Below are positions 1-12,153 of a stretch of DNA of 64,000 bases, piece by piece (the stretch's first letter is position 1; the number at the start of each line of letters is the position of its first letter). The notes below the pieces were generated by a model. It was not told the DNA's origin, made no database searches, and saw only the letters and a program-made list of their open reading frames with translations. The translations under genes and the position numbers were made by a program. This DNA comes from Larus michahellis (lineage: Eukaryota > Chordata > Aves > Charadriiformes > Laridae): the NCBI RefSeq assembly GCF_964199755.1, contig NC_133901.1, positions 22,105,583 through 22,169,582 of the forward strand, given 5' to 3'.

Positions 1-3000
1 CTGTACGCTGTTATGCAGCTCCTCCAAGCCATAGGGAACATCTTCTGCAGTTGCTTTGGAATACCGCAGCAGTGCAAAGCCCCCAGTGGATCCTCACAAT
101 GTCACATCCAAGAGAATAACAGCCAAGAAGAACTACAGGAAGACAATAAAGAGTCATTTCATACTTTTCGCACTGGGCAGAAAAGCTCAATCTTTACCTA
201 CGGCCCAGCAGCAGCCCTGTGACACAGAGAACAAGGTGGGATGACAGGACTTGATCCCACACCTTTCCAAGCAAGCCAGTGACGTTCTGGTTCCTACACT
301 CTTCCAACCCAAAGTTTAGCGCTTGCTTCTCACTTCCCCCATTCCCCATTGCCCAACCGCGCAGCCCCGCGACGCAGGGGAGGTGCTTTCCACCTCGACC
401 CGGGACTGCAGCCAGCTGGGAGTCCCAGGCAAGGCCATTTTCATGGGGGCACGCACACAGGTGCTGATTAAATACAGCTTGTTGCTGTACGCTCCGCAAG
501 GTGGAAACACTCTGCACGAGGTGAGGTCAGAGCTATTGCTGTTGTCCTTAGCTGATTTATAGAGCTGCTCTATCTTTCAAATGCATTTATTCACTCTTCA
601 TTTAAAATAACAGTGCTTTCTTTAAGCCACAACTGATGACAGAAGAAGAACGATCTGCCCTGGCCATTTCTATTGCAGTCCTTGCAAAATATTTTGGCTC
701 AGCCTTCAACTGTCTCTAGGGCCACTGTGTATCTGTGCTATCAAGCCTGACTTACCAGACCTTAAGGTGGGCTGTGAGTGACACTTCAAGAATTGCTGTT
801 TTCTCCCATTCGAAACTCCGTTTGACTTTGTCCTAAACTGGAATGCAAAAGGTCATGTTTTTGCAACTTCCCTTAAAGCGTGGGAGCTCATAGCGTTCTT
901 GGCTCAAATATTTCTTGTGAGGGATCAACCCCATGAACCTGCTCAGATGAAGAGCTGTGAAACTGGGTGCAGAGGCCCCATGCCCCTTCCCGCCCATGTG
1001 TGATGAGCTCCTGAGAGAGCATCCACCCCACAGCGAGTTACAGTCACAGGGCAGCGTTAAGCTACTGTGGTTTAGCCAGGATGCTGGCATAGAGCCACTG
1101 TTGTAAAAGCAGACAAGCATCAACATTTCATCAATGTTTCCTGGAGGAAATATCTCCTCCTGATTTCCTTGATGGAGAACTGAATTCCCCTGCTCCCCCA
1201 AACCAAGTGTTGGGTTTTTCTTCGTTTAGAAAATGAAACACCACCTTTCACTGAAACTGCGTATTTCTCTCGGGAAATAGTGAGGGTAACCTCCCACCCA
1301 GTTCAACCTAAGCAATCTTCTGTGCAGCATCTGCCACCGAGAGACACAGGCTTTCCAATCAAGAGGTGTCTTCCCAGCCTGGTACAACTACACCGTGTTG
1401 CCCTAGTATCGTTAGAGCTTCAACTGAGAAAAAGCATGAGAAACCTGTTATACAAGGCACATGGATATTTCGCTATAGCCAAGGAAGGTCTGTGATCACA
1501 TTCAGAACATGAAAGGTACAGAAGTTTCTCAGAATTTGTGCTAAAACTTTTTTTTTTTTTTAAACAAAAATAATACTGAGTTTTGCTGCTTATTCAGTTC
1601 AGTCATAAGAGACCAGATGTTTTCAGGCTGCTAGATACAGAGTTCAACAGCAAGTTCAGTTCAGCGTCAGCCATTAGTCTGAAATACAGCCGTAAGGACA
1701 TAAGTGCTATGTACAAGATCTCATTTTTCTAGATTAGGTGATGACTTGAATGCAAATACCTGCCACAGTTACGAGCATATCTTTTGGAAGGATGGAAAGC
1801 AAAGGGAAGGAGATGTGGTGCTTATTCAGATAGTACAGGTGGCCCTTATAATAAATTAACAGACTTGTAAGAACGATCTGATTAAAAGGCTGTTTATACA
1901 AGAGCAGCTTAGGAAGCTTGTCAGCTGGAAAAAACTTGAACGTTTGACAGGTATGATGATGACTTCCAGAGATCAGCGATGGGTGCTGAGTCATGAACAT
2001 TGTGGCCAAAAAATAAGTTCTTACCAGTAACTCCTCTGGGAAGCCAGGGCCTATGTACACCTATAAATCTATTTTGTCCTGCTACAGATCTTTTCCTGCC
2101 AAGCGCATAGACAGGTTAATTCCCAAACCTGTAACCACCCAGAACACAAAATTCACAACACGCCTTTCAAAGAAGGGTGATTTTAGAAGAAGTAAAAAGG
2201 GAGAAGATAGTAAGTAACTCCGTTGGAGCAGGCTGCAGCAGTGCCATAAAGCCTGGAAGTTGAGCTTTGCACTAAGAGCGAGGTCTTTGATATATAAAAG
2301 CATAACACAGCGGAAAGCAAAACCCTCACAGATACGTACTTTTAGTCGTCACGTGTGGTGAACCTGTGCTAGCCCCAGTGTAGCGCATGGAGCCCACTCA
2401 GCCCGACTCGCTGGGACATTTCCTCAACCTATCCCTAAAAACTGACCGTGCAGAACATTGGTTTTGCAGTGCGTTAGTTGTACTTATTAAAAAACTTTCC
2501 ATAACACATACAGACACCATCTTCTGTCACGGCCTAAAAAACACTTTAAACGACAGTTTCCTCAAAAATCAAATAAAAATTTGTATCGAGCTAAAAGATG
2601 ATGACAGACTTCAGCAGGATTAAGCAATTCCTCTCAGCATTTTTGTGGGTTTAACTAAACCCAGAGATTACAAGCAGAAAGGAAAGAACCACCCCCAGAT
2701 TTTCCATTTTCACAAAAAAAAAATAAATAAATGAAGAAACATTCAGAAAGAACTATAGAAGATAAACAGGCTAGTTAGACGTGACGTACCGTGGCCTTGA
2801 CCTCCCATCAAGAACTCTGTTATTCCCATTCAAATCAATCGCTGACATGGTTTTCTTGTCACCCAGCAGCTCCAGCTGTTTCTGCGTGGTTCTGCTTCCC
2901 AAGCTTGCAGGAGGAGAGCGCGCACAGGGAGGACAGGAAAACACTAAAAAAACCCACACAAACCTACAACAGTAAAACCTTTGGCTCTATGAGCAGCAAG

Positions 3001-6000
3001 AGCCCGACCAGAACTGCAGCACCTCTACCAACAAGTTGCTTCCACCATCTCTTCAGTCGGAGGGTGGCCCAGGGCGATCCGGCGGGGAGGGCAAGCAGCT
3101 CCGCACCTCCGCCTGCCCTCAGGGTCGGGCTACGGTGAAGCTGGGCAGGTATTGGCCCATCCGTCACCCTGCAAGAGAGGCACAAGTAGAGCAAGCGTCG
3201 CAGGTAAAGCAAGGCTGCTTCTCCAGAGCAATTCAGGGAAGTTGCAGTCGATGAGTCACTCCTAGTCACGGAGGGGGGGAAAAAAACCCCACAACAGGGC
3301 TTAAGAAGTCAGATGGACTGATTGCAGCAGCTTCCTAAGGGGAATCTCAGATTAAAGCATCTCACCTGCTGCTTCAGGAACACCGTTACAGCCCTCCAGA
3401 CAACAGAGCTGGTTATTTTGAATGCACAACATGTACGATTGCGAAGAGAATAAACCTGAATCGTGCTGGATGCTTTTGTTAAAACAGTTAGGAAAAAGTG
3501 TAGTTGTCTGAACACGGAAAACCACATTGTAAAATTACAGATGAAGCCTGCCAGGATGGATTTAGCCGTATTTATGGAGTGCCCATCAGTGATGTGGGTA
3601 CTGTCCAAAAAAATTAAACAATATACTTGATTGCTAGAGGAAGGACCAAGGATCAACTGAGGAGCTTGTGACTAGGGCTAAGGTGTTGACGGTATACACG
3701 CCCTGTATGTAACGTTGGAATTCATAATGTATTTTTATAATATACATGTATCTGTGCATAAAAATTGTGTACCAAAATTCATATTGCTATTTGGGCTATT
3801 TGAAATTCTCACATTCTTAGCTCTGACATAACCTCTGTGCTCTGGGTCCCTCCACTACGGTGGGAACGCTGCCTCCCTCCTGGGCACCCAGCTCCCCCCA
3901 GACACACCACGAACACCCCGGCCATCGCCGAGCCTGTGGGCAGACGTTAGCAGTAGAGATGTTAGGGTCACCTTTTGGTTTTTCTGTCACCCTTCCTTGG
4001 TGACACAAGCCTGTGAACCACTTCCATAGTGCAGAGAGGAGATGCTGCCACCTGAGACAAATCTCACTGCAAATGGTGCTCGTATACAGCACGTGATTCA
4101 GCAAGGTAATTCAGCAGGTAATTCAGAAAGCGTGTCTGTGAAACAGGGTCTTGATAGATTAATCCTCACTAGGACCTGAAAATTGGTTACCTTATAATGG
4201 CTCAAATAGTAAATCAATACATTCTAGAACATTAAATCGGAAATAGAGTAAAAAGAGTGAGGTAAATAGCAATATCTCTTATTCAGACAAGAAAAGTATA
4301 CTAAGGTTTTCTAAACAGGGCTGGGACGTCAGATTTAATTTCTTCCCTAAGCAGTGAAAGAGGAAACAAACGTACTTTTAAACAAACCCAAGTTATTACA
4401 GTTATTAGCTGCTTGTAATATGATCACCAAAGAGTTAAATACCAAAGGCTGGCAGTTTTTCCAGGGTGTTTTGCATCTTTCAATATTTAGACTGAGAGCC
4501 ATTGAGCACGTTACCACAGGCAAACGTCTCCCACAAGCTCCCGCTCCTCGTTCCTTGCTGTAAATGCCTGGCTTCTGCTCCAGTTGAAAGCCGACCAGAT
4601 GCCGGAGCTTGGGAGGCTTGGGGACCGCTGAGCACCGCTCCGGGGAGCTGGGGCGGCCGCCAAGCCACACAGAAAAGGACAAGTCAGGTAACTTGTTACA
4701 GCAGCTATTTTTCTGCTTATGCTTTTTCTGCCTCCAAATAAGCATATAAAACAAAATGCAACTGTGAGCGCGAGGTCGGGCAGGGAGCGGGGGGAAGGCA
4801 GGAGGAGCTGCCCCACAGAAGGGCCGAGTCTCCGCCGTGCTGGGATGAAGGTCAGCGGTGACGCGGCCCAGGATGGGGTAGAGAAAGGTTTGGAGCACAA
4901 ACAACCCATCCCTGCTGCCGCCCGAGGACAACAGGCAGGAGGGGAGGGAGACACGGAGCAGCTCCAGGGGAGGAAAGTGCCCCAAGCAGCACGTGGTCCC
5001 ACTTCATTGCCAGCAGGTCCGGCCCCGCAGCAGTAGGGATGTGTTTTGAGTTTCCCAGTATATGCTGAACATCTGGTTTGCTATTTCCAATTAAAAATAA
5101 GCGAGCCGTACTAGCTCCTTCAAGGACGCTGCTGTTCAGGCTGCTTTTCTGCCCAGCATACTGAACTGATTTAGAGGGCGAGAGAAGCTGGGTTTGGCAA
5201 CTCCAACGTTTTGGGGTTTTGGCAACGTGACAAAACTGCCTGATGAGATGGACGCATGTAATGGCCTTTCCCCTTTCCCTCGCTGTTCTCCTCAACTCAG
5301 GCATCTGTAAGCGCTTCTCTTTGGATCCTCTGAAAGTGACATTTAGAATAAGTTAGATTGTAAGTAGAGCACAACCTCTGCTGATAACAGATGCAAGATG
5401 GTTGGTTACCTGGATCTGAAGGGTCACTTCTCTCTTAGCCCCCTGTGGAGGAACATTCAACAGATAAGTTTTAACGGGTAACGAAAACATGTGGGATTCA
5501 CCAGCTTGAACAGTAATTTAGCCATCATTAACAATCATTACTTCATCCTCTGCTAATACAGTTATACTGAGTAACTGAAGAGGATTAATTGCTCTGTTGA
5601 AATACGTTGTGCAAAACAGCTAACTAAAAGAACACAAAGACAAATATTCTGTGTATTTTGCTTGTGGTAATGTATTTATCATCCCGATTTTGCTTGGCTC
5701 CGATTTCTGATCATGTATAATCCAAGTGACAAAACGTATAATAATAATAAGCAACTTGCGCACAGCGAAAAAGAAAGGCGCTCCCGTGGGTTTCGTGCCT
5801 GTTTCTGCTGCTGCTTTGAAATGGTGAATGGGCTCTGAGTGGAGACTGTTAAGAAAAACCAGGCGAGCAGGGACTGGTCCTCATCCAAACTGCGATCAGC
5901 ACTGCACCACCATGCCGTGATCCCCGTTTAGAGGGAAGACAATAAATCTTTCCGCGGCAGCTGTTCAGGCCGGCCCGTGCTGCGCGGAGCAGAGCCAGGC

Positions 6001-6298
6001 AGCGAGGCGGAGGAGGGGTACCGCTTGCCAGGGCTGCCATCCTCACGGAGCATCGCCCCGCTCCCAGTGCCCCCGCGGCGCTCGGCCTCACCGTCCTCAG
6101 CAAAACAACATCCAAATGCTTCGAATCAGCAGAGCTCCGTGGCGGACGGTGGAGCTGTGCTGCTCTGCAGCCGCCAAGGAGATGGAGACTCACAGTTTTA
6201 AAAGCTTAAAACTTAGACCAGAAGATCATCTTCCTGCATTTGACACGTTGCTGGTACACAGACATAACTCTGCTGATTGCAGCAGAATCACTTATCTT
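1..6298. other. Intergenic DNA, no supported gene
   Basis: No frame in this stretch shows the combination of sustained coding sequence, splice sites and recognisable family similarity that the FAM124B and CUL3 exons show. The open frames here are under about 215 codons, overlap on both strands and have low-complexity compositions. A short GC/CpG-rich patch sits at about 5,950–6,110. A T-run lies near 1,548–1,561. By human gene order this should be part of the SERPINE2–FAM124B interval, but I recognise no SERPINE2 exon. Confidence 0.6.
5950..6110. other. Short CpG-rich patch
   Basis: CpG dinucleotides are locally dense here against a CpG-poor AT-rich background. The patch is too short for a classical CpG island and no splice site or start codon with similarity support is next to it. 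It could be a minor promoter or enhancer, or simply a GC-biased patch of the kind common in avian DNA. Confidence 0.35.
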
Positions 6299-6638
6299 AC
6301 AGTGGCCTTCCAGCACCTAAAGGGGGCCTTTAAGAAAGCTGGGGAGGGGCTGTTTGCAAGGGCATGTAGCGATAGGATGAGGGACAATGGTTTAAACTAG
6401 AGCAGGGTAGGTTTAGATTAGACATTAGGAAGAAGTTCTTTACAATGAGGGTGGTGAGACACTGGCACAGGTTGCCCAGAGAGGTGGTGGAGGCCCCATC
6501 CCTGGAGACATTCAAGGTTGGGCTTGCTGAGGCTCTGAGCAACCCGATCTAGTTGCAGATGTCCCTGCTGACTGCAGGGGGGTTGGACTAGATGGCCTTT
6601 AAAGGTCCCTTCCGACCCAACACATTCTATGATTCTAT
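6299..6638 (+). mobile_element. CR1 LINE 3' fragment, sense on plus strand
   Basis: This is a 5'-truncated CR1 (chicken repeat 1) non-LTR retrotransposon tail. It opens with the CR1-like phrase 'gtggccttccagcacctaaa', passes through the 'ggttgcccagagaggtggtgg' region encoding the end of the reverse-transcriptase ORF, and closes with the diagnostic 'acattctatgattctat' end. It is most similar to the antisense copies at 8354 and 43880, so all three are probably one subfamily. It has no intact ORF2 and cannot be autonomous. Confidence 0.93.
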
Positions 6639-8353
6639 CTTTCCAGACAGCGATTCAAGCAAAGCTGCTGTTTCATTTACCATTATCTTAATCTTCCCCA
6701 GGACAATCCTGTTCCAGGATACAGGCAGCACCCACCACACCAAGACACGGGAATATGAAAAGCATCAGTTTAAAGTCACATAATGGCAGTGATTTTGAAA
6801 GACGCGTTGAATGCACAAGCGCAGCCATCTGCCGTGCATCCATTTGAAGACTCTCTGTGCGCTGCCAAAGAGCCCCAGACCCACGAGGGATTCCCTGTGG
6901 CAAAGCCTTTACAAGGCAGAGAATATTCCCATTCATTTACCTTTTGCTGTAAATTGTCAAAAGCCTCCTCCTGCAGCTCAGGCCTCAGCAAAGCTCCTGG
7001 GCAGGGTTGTTTTTTTTTTTCTTCCTAGGAGCCTACGTGCTCATAATGCTCAGTGCCCTTTAACAAGATCAAAGGATGAAGAGCCACTGGTGGCACACGC
7101 GTGATTTGGGATGCAAACTTAGTCCCATCCATCACCATGTGCGCCGCTGTTCCAGTCCCAGGAGGAATTTGCTGAGCTTGCTCAGAAATGGAGCTTCTGC
7201 CAGGCCTCAGCTTCTACTCGTGTTGTAGAGGATGCAAAAGTACTTCTGTATCATGACACAGTCTTACCTCTTCCTTCTTTGTCTTGGGTGTGTTACAATA
7301 ATGCCCCAAGACATATGTTTTGGCATGAAAACAAGAGCAGATGTAAAAATACCTGTGTACTATTTAATGAAAGATTTAAAAATGAGAGAAAATGTACTTG
7401 AAATGCAATAAAACTGCTAGCTGTCTACAACTGTAATTCCTTCCTTGAATTTAAGACAGCATTTAACCTGGAGTAGAATTACTATAGGTTTCTTTTTAAT
7501 GGTTGAGAATTTAAGGTATAGGCTTGATGCTCAGCGCAACGCCACTGTGCAGGATGCCCCCTCTCCCTCGCAAAACCAGGGTGTTTTCCCTGAAAGCTAT
7601 AAAATAAACAAATACAAACCCTAAGTTCAGGCGTAAGAAGGTATTTGGGAAGTTCAGACCAAGGTCTCGAGACAGGGAAAATAGAAGCCACTGCCGGAAA
7701 ATGCATCTGGTGTAAGAAAACAGGTGACGCAGGGGGGTGTTTGTAAGCTGCTGAACTTTATTACAAGGCCTCCGTTGCCTTGTGTGGGTCACGGTTACAA
7801 AGGACATCAATCCCGTGAGCTGGCAGGATATTGATCTCGCCAACTGTAATTGAGTTTCCTCACCCCGGTGCTGACTATCACACATTTAGCACTGGGGACC
7901 CCAGAGCTGTAGAGCACACAGCCGTTACTCCGGCAAAGCAGCTCCTGCTCTTCAGGGTCATAGGGATGCTACGGCCAGCAGCCCAGCTGCAGCTTTAAAC
8001 AACTTTATTTGTATTTGCTCCTTTTTTAGGCTATTAAGAGCAAAACTCAGCTAAATATCTCCTCCTCGATCAGAAAGAAGAATTCAGTGGTGACATTAGC
8101 CAGCAGCCCTGCCACAGAGATTGCCGCAGCGAGGAGGAGGGTGACAAACCCACTGCACAACACGGAGGGAAAAGCGAGGAGGAGAGGCAGACAGACAAGG
8201 AAGGAGCCCCTAAACATTTCAAAGCATGGTTTTGCTTTTCAGGAGGACTTAATGCAGTAACTTGTGTTTTTCATACTGCCTTCTATGGTGAATTTTCTCA
8301 CTGAGCCAGCATAGAGAAGCTCTAGCAGCAAGGAAGAGTTAGGTAGAAGTTTT
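6639..8353. other. Intergenic DNA between two inverted CR1 copies
   Basis: No coding exon or RNA gene is supported. The stretch contains a T-run near 7,009–7,021 and generally AT-rich sequence from about 7,250 to 7,520. It forms the spacer between two oppositely oriented CR1 copies of the same subfamily. Confidence 0.6.
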
Positions 8354-8604
8354 CATAGAATAGAATCATAGAATGTGTTGGGCTGGGAGGGACCTTTAAA
8401 GGCCATCTAGTCCAACCCCCCTGCAGTCAGCAGGGACATCTGCAACTAGATCAGGTTGCTCAGAGCCTCATCCAGCCTGGCCTTGAATGTCTCCAGGGAT
8501 GGGGCCTCCACCACCCCTCCGGGAACCTGTGCCAGTGTCTCACCACCCTCATTGTAAAGAACTTCTTCCTAATGTCTAATCTAAACCTACCCTGCCTCTA
8601 GTTT
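8354..8604 (-). mobile_element. CR1 LINE 3' fragment, antisense
   Basis: The sequence starts with 'catagaatagaatcatagaa', the reverse complement of the CR1 3' terminal repeats. It continues through 'ctagtccaacccccctgcag' and ends within the 'cttcctaatgtctaatctaa' region, so only the last 250 bp or so of the element remain. The 5' truncation is typical of target-primed reverse transcription. It matches the copy at 6299–6638 in inverted orientation over nearly its full length. Confidence 0.93.
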
Positions 8605-9939
8605 TCCAGGCTTACAGACCGTTAACACTTGTGAAGGGAATATATAACACAAACTTAGGTAGCAATTAAAAAAATGCCCCTTCTCACCTGCCCTGGGCTG
8701 TACCCGGGGCTCCCCAGTGCCTGTGCTTAGCAGTCTGTCTGCGCTGCAGGTGAGCACTTACACGCTGTGCTTTCAACTTGCTTAGCTAACTGATTTCAGC
8801 AGCACCTTACACACTTGGGTATGTCAGAGCACATACGGTCAGTAAAACAAGCATCCAGAAAGGTGTTTAAAGGGAGGCACTTTTAAAGCTATTTTTTAAA
8901 GCCATTTTCTTAATTACTAGCCTTCTGCTACCTTTTAAAGAAAATCAAGTACTTCTTACCCTTTAAACGAGAACGGGATGAGCACGGGTGCCAGGGCACG
9001 GCAAACATTTATTTTTAAATACAACACAAGTTTTGTATGTGTTTGGAGGAGGAGGCATGACTGGCAGCAGAACAAGAACCACACTAGGGAAGAGAGAACA
9101 ACGTTCAAATTAGGTGGGAGGAGAAGGAGAGAAGGAAAAATCTTGCTTTTCTGCAGTTGGAAGGTGCTTGGCCCAGAAACTATAAGCCTGAGAAACAAGA
9201 ACACACTAATATTTTTTAAAATGGCTTTTTCAAAGTATTTGTCATGACAATTCACCCCAATATACTTACGTTAAATTGCTTTGCTGCTTCTTAGAGACTT
9301 AGTATTTAATGTGTTCGTTAGAGACTCAAAAACATCCTTTGAGAAACAGATGTGCTAGCATATCTGGCTGGGCATACTCACACTATAGTTTCGAAAGGTT
9401 GGGTTTTCAAGGTGTTTTGGGGTTTTTTTTTCTCTAAAAAGAAAAAAACAAACAAACCACCACTTAAATTTTCAGTGCTGAAACCGTATGTCCCCTGAGC
9501 ACTCCCTGCCCCCCCTTATTAAGAAAAAAAGCAAGAGCTGCAAGTTTGTGAGTTTGGCTTTTCAGTGGCCGAAGTTGGAAGGATTTTGAAGGCTTCTAAC
9601 TTCAAACCCCCAGTGATGCCCAAATACCACATCACCATGGAAATCGCAGGTTTCCATTTCCAGGCGGGTGCCTGGCACTCCTCGTCCCTGAACAGGGCTT
9701 TGCCGGCGGTCGCAATATTAATCCTTTCACAAAGAGTGCATCAAAAAAACAAGTTCGTACGGAATAATCTCACTTTAAAAGAAGAAAAGCCAGGAGGAGT
9801 GACACAGGAAGCCGTGTCGCGAGCTGCCCGCCCGCTGCTCCGGCAGCTCTCCCAGCAAAGTGGAGGAGCAGCACCGGGGCAGGCAAAGACCCCAGAGGCA
9901 GAGGATGCTTCGCCCACACCAGCCTGGAAAACTTTTCCA

Positions 9940-10215
9940 TCTAAAACTTTAATTTCTAATTTGTTAGGACCTCTGCTTAATGGCAGTTAGATTTATGCAC
10001 GCCGCAGCTCCTAATGCATTTTTTGCAACTGTAATTTTACTCATATTTCAGCTGACCTACTTCCAGTCAGGCTTGGTATTAAAGAAATCTTTCCGAAAAG
10101 GCGCTAAAAGCTCCCCGCGCAATGTGCCAAATGCTTATTTGCGTGTGCCCAGTCAAAAGGAAGAATTAGAAAGGGAAAGTTGATAGCATCTTACTTTTAA
10201 TCTAATTCCTGATGA
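9940..10215. promoter_or_regulatory. Candidate conserved non-coding element
   Basis: The block has several closely spaced AT-rich words resembling homeodomain or POU sites ('tctaatttgttagg', 'ctcctaatgcattttttgca', 'cttttaatctaattcctgat') and a forkhead/E-box-like stretch around 'caaatgcttatttgcgtg'. It lacks repeats or a plausible reading frame. Such unique, motif-rich DNA in a gene-poor interval often proves conserved among amniotes. This is inference from texture alone, and no alignment was possible. Confidence 0.25.
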
Positions 10216-10839
10216 AGTCAGAGCCGAGCTCCGCCACCGGCCTCGGCCCTCCGTGCGGTGCCAGCAGCAGGCTCCGGCTGGTGGCCCTGCAGGGAGCTGC
10301 CACCACCTCTTTCTGCCTCCAAACCATGCCTTTTCAGGTGCTCGTAAAGCTGCACAACTCAAATCAATCACATTGAGGTTTGTTGGGCTTTTTTTTTTTT
10401 TTCCAAGCCAGGTGTTTGCCCGAGGCTGAGTTTTTTTGAGAAGGTTTTAGTGGAAATGTTTGCATCAGGAATGGGAAGGGAAAAACCTGTTAAAACCTTA
10501 CAGCAGTTAATCTGGATGCGGAGCCACGCTTTGACATGGCGGAGGGGTGGTCTCAGCAGCCTTCGGTGTTTCTGCGAGCACCCGCTTCCATCGGAGCACA
10601 TCCTGCACCTCTGCGGATAGATGCCTGGTCACAGAGCCACAGCTGGCCCCCCTGCAGGATGGGGGCTGAAATGGGGAGAGACAGGGAGTTAGGAGGAGAA
10701 ATCAGGGATACAGAGATAAGCAGGAAAGCAGCACAGCACAGGGATATCAGCTGGGATGAGGCGGGGGCGTTGGAAGGAGCCATCATTGCTGCAAATCTCC
10801 CCAAGACGCAGCCAATTTCTGAAAGGGGCTGTCTCGCGG

Positions 10840-11310
10840 CTGCCCGCGACATACGAGGGAGAAGCACGATCCCATCCCTCCCGGTGGGAGAAACACTGGG
10901 AGCCTTCTGCTACCGCTTACTGCAGGACCTCACCGAAGGGCAGCGGGAAGAGGCAAAAATATATGGAGCGTATAAACTGGATTTCAGACTGTGGGGTTGG
11001 GGCAGTGCATGAGCAAGACCCCGGGGAGGGAAGGGAGAGCTGGGCAGGCTCTGCGGTGCCAGGCGCTGGCAGAAAGCCTGCTGGAGCCCGCCGTGGAAAC
11101 TCGGCTCAGCCTCTCCCAGCCACAGGCGCTCGCTGGCTTCTGCCCGGCACTGGCAGCTGAGCCCCGTCGGCTCGGAGCTGGAAAGCGAGGCACGGAGCAC
11201 GTGCTCGCTCCCCCGTCGGACTTTCCATCTGCACCGCCACGAGATGGGCCAGCGCTCGGCATCGCCAGCTCGCCTTCGCAGCAGCGTGCTGCCGGCAGAG
11301 ACTAACGGGG
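10840..11310. other. CpG-rich patch
   Basis: CpG density is high, particularly at 11,090–11,300, where roughly two dozen CpGs fall in about 210 bp. No flanking coding exon is recognised. The overlapping open frames on both strands follow from the low stop-codon density of GC-rich DNA. It could be an orphan CpG island or promoter of an unannotated non-coding transcript. Confidence 0.4.
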
Positions 11311-11839
11311 AGGTTTTGAGCAGGGAAGGCAGCTTTGTTCCACTTTTACTTGAAGGATGTTCAAAATCTGCAGGCGAGCAGCCCGGCAGCAAGCAACAAG
11401 AGGAACCCGGTCCTTCGTAAGGGCTGTGCTATCCTGCAAGCACAGCACGGCCCTGCTGCCTGTGCGCGGCTTCACCACGTGGGTGACAGCATCTCATTTT
11501 AGCATCCTCCTGTGCTTTGTCCGTGTCCCTCAACCCTTCTGGCATTTACTTGAAGCACAGGAAATGAGCTAAAAACACCAGCGGCATCCGAGGTCACAGC
11601 CTACGCAAGGTCCTAGGGCTGCCTCCAGTGCCCGAGTGCGCTCACACCACTTCAGCGCGGTTATGCTGAGTACGGAAATAATTTGAATAACAGACTTAAG
11701 AAGCTCTACACAGACAGAATTACTCTGAGAAAAGCCGGCTGCCTGCTTGCCTGCCAGAGCAGCTCCATGCACAGGATTTAATTTTGGTGAATCTGAAAAT
11801 CATTTGCCCTGAAGAGTCAGTGCAGGGAGGTTCTCATTG

Positions 11840-12153
11840 TCACTGCAGGAAAGATGGGGAGGGACTCTGGATCAGGGAGTGTAGCAATAGGACAAGGGGT
11901 AACGGTTTTAAACTGAAAGAGGATAGGTTTAGATTGGATATTAGGAAGAAATTCTTTCCTGTGAGGGTGGTGAGGCACTGGAACAGGCTGCCCAGAGAAG
12001 CTGTGGCTGCCCCATCCCTGGAGGTGTTCCAGGCCAGGCTGGATGGGGCTTTGAGCAGCCTGGTCTAGTGGGAGGTGTCCCTGCCCAGGGCAGGGGAGTG
12101 GAACTAGATCATCTTTAAGGTCCCTTCCAACCAGAACCATTCTATGATTCTAC
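11840..12153 (+). mobile_element. CR1 LINE 3' fragment, second subfamily, sense
   Basis: This CR1 copy keeps the end of the reverse-transcriptase ORF in frame. A plus-strand frame ending at 12068 contains the CR1 signature '[11 protein letters not shown]' followed by '[12 protein letters not shown]'. It ends with 'ccattctatgattctac'. Its 3' region ('gggaggtgtccctgcccagg') differs from the copies at 6299 and 8354, so it belongs to another CR1 subfamily. It is 5'-truncated and inactive. Confidence 0.92.

Larger units (their letters stand above)
8605..11839. other. Intergenic DNA with CNE-like and CpG-rich parts
   Basis: No gene is supported. An AT-rich, motif-dense block at 9,940–10,215 and a CpG-rich patch at about 10,840–11,310 are listed separately. 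Open frames of 120–160 codons here coincide with the GC-rich patch, occur on both strands at once, and have compositions expected of chance frames. Confidence 0.55.

Noticed and set aside
4347-4985. 212-codon minus-strand frame and a 163-codon partner
   Set aside because: Two overlapping frames on one strand plus plus-strand frames; no conserved motif, and low-complexity Ser/Pro/Ala sequence.
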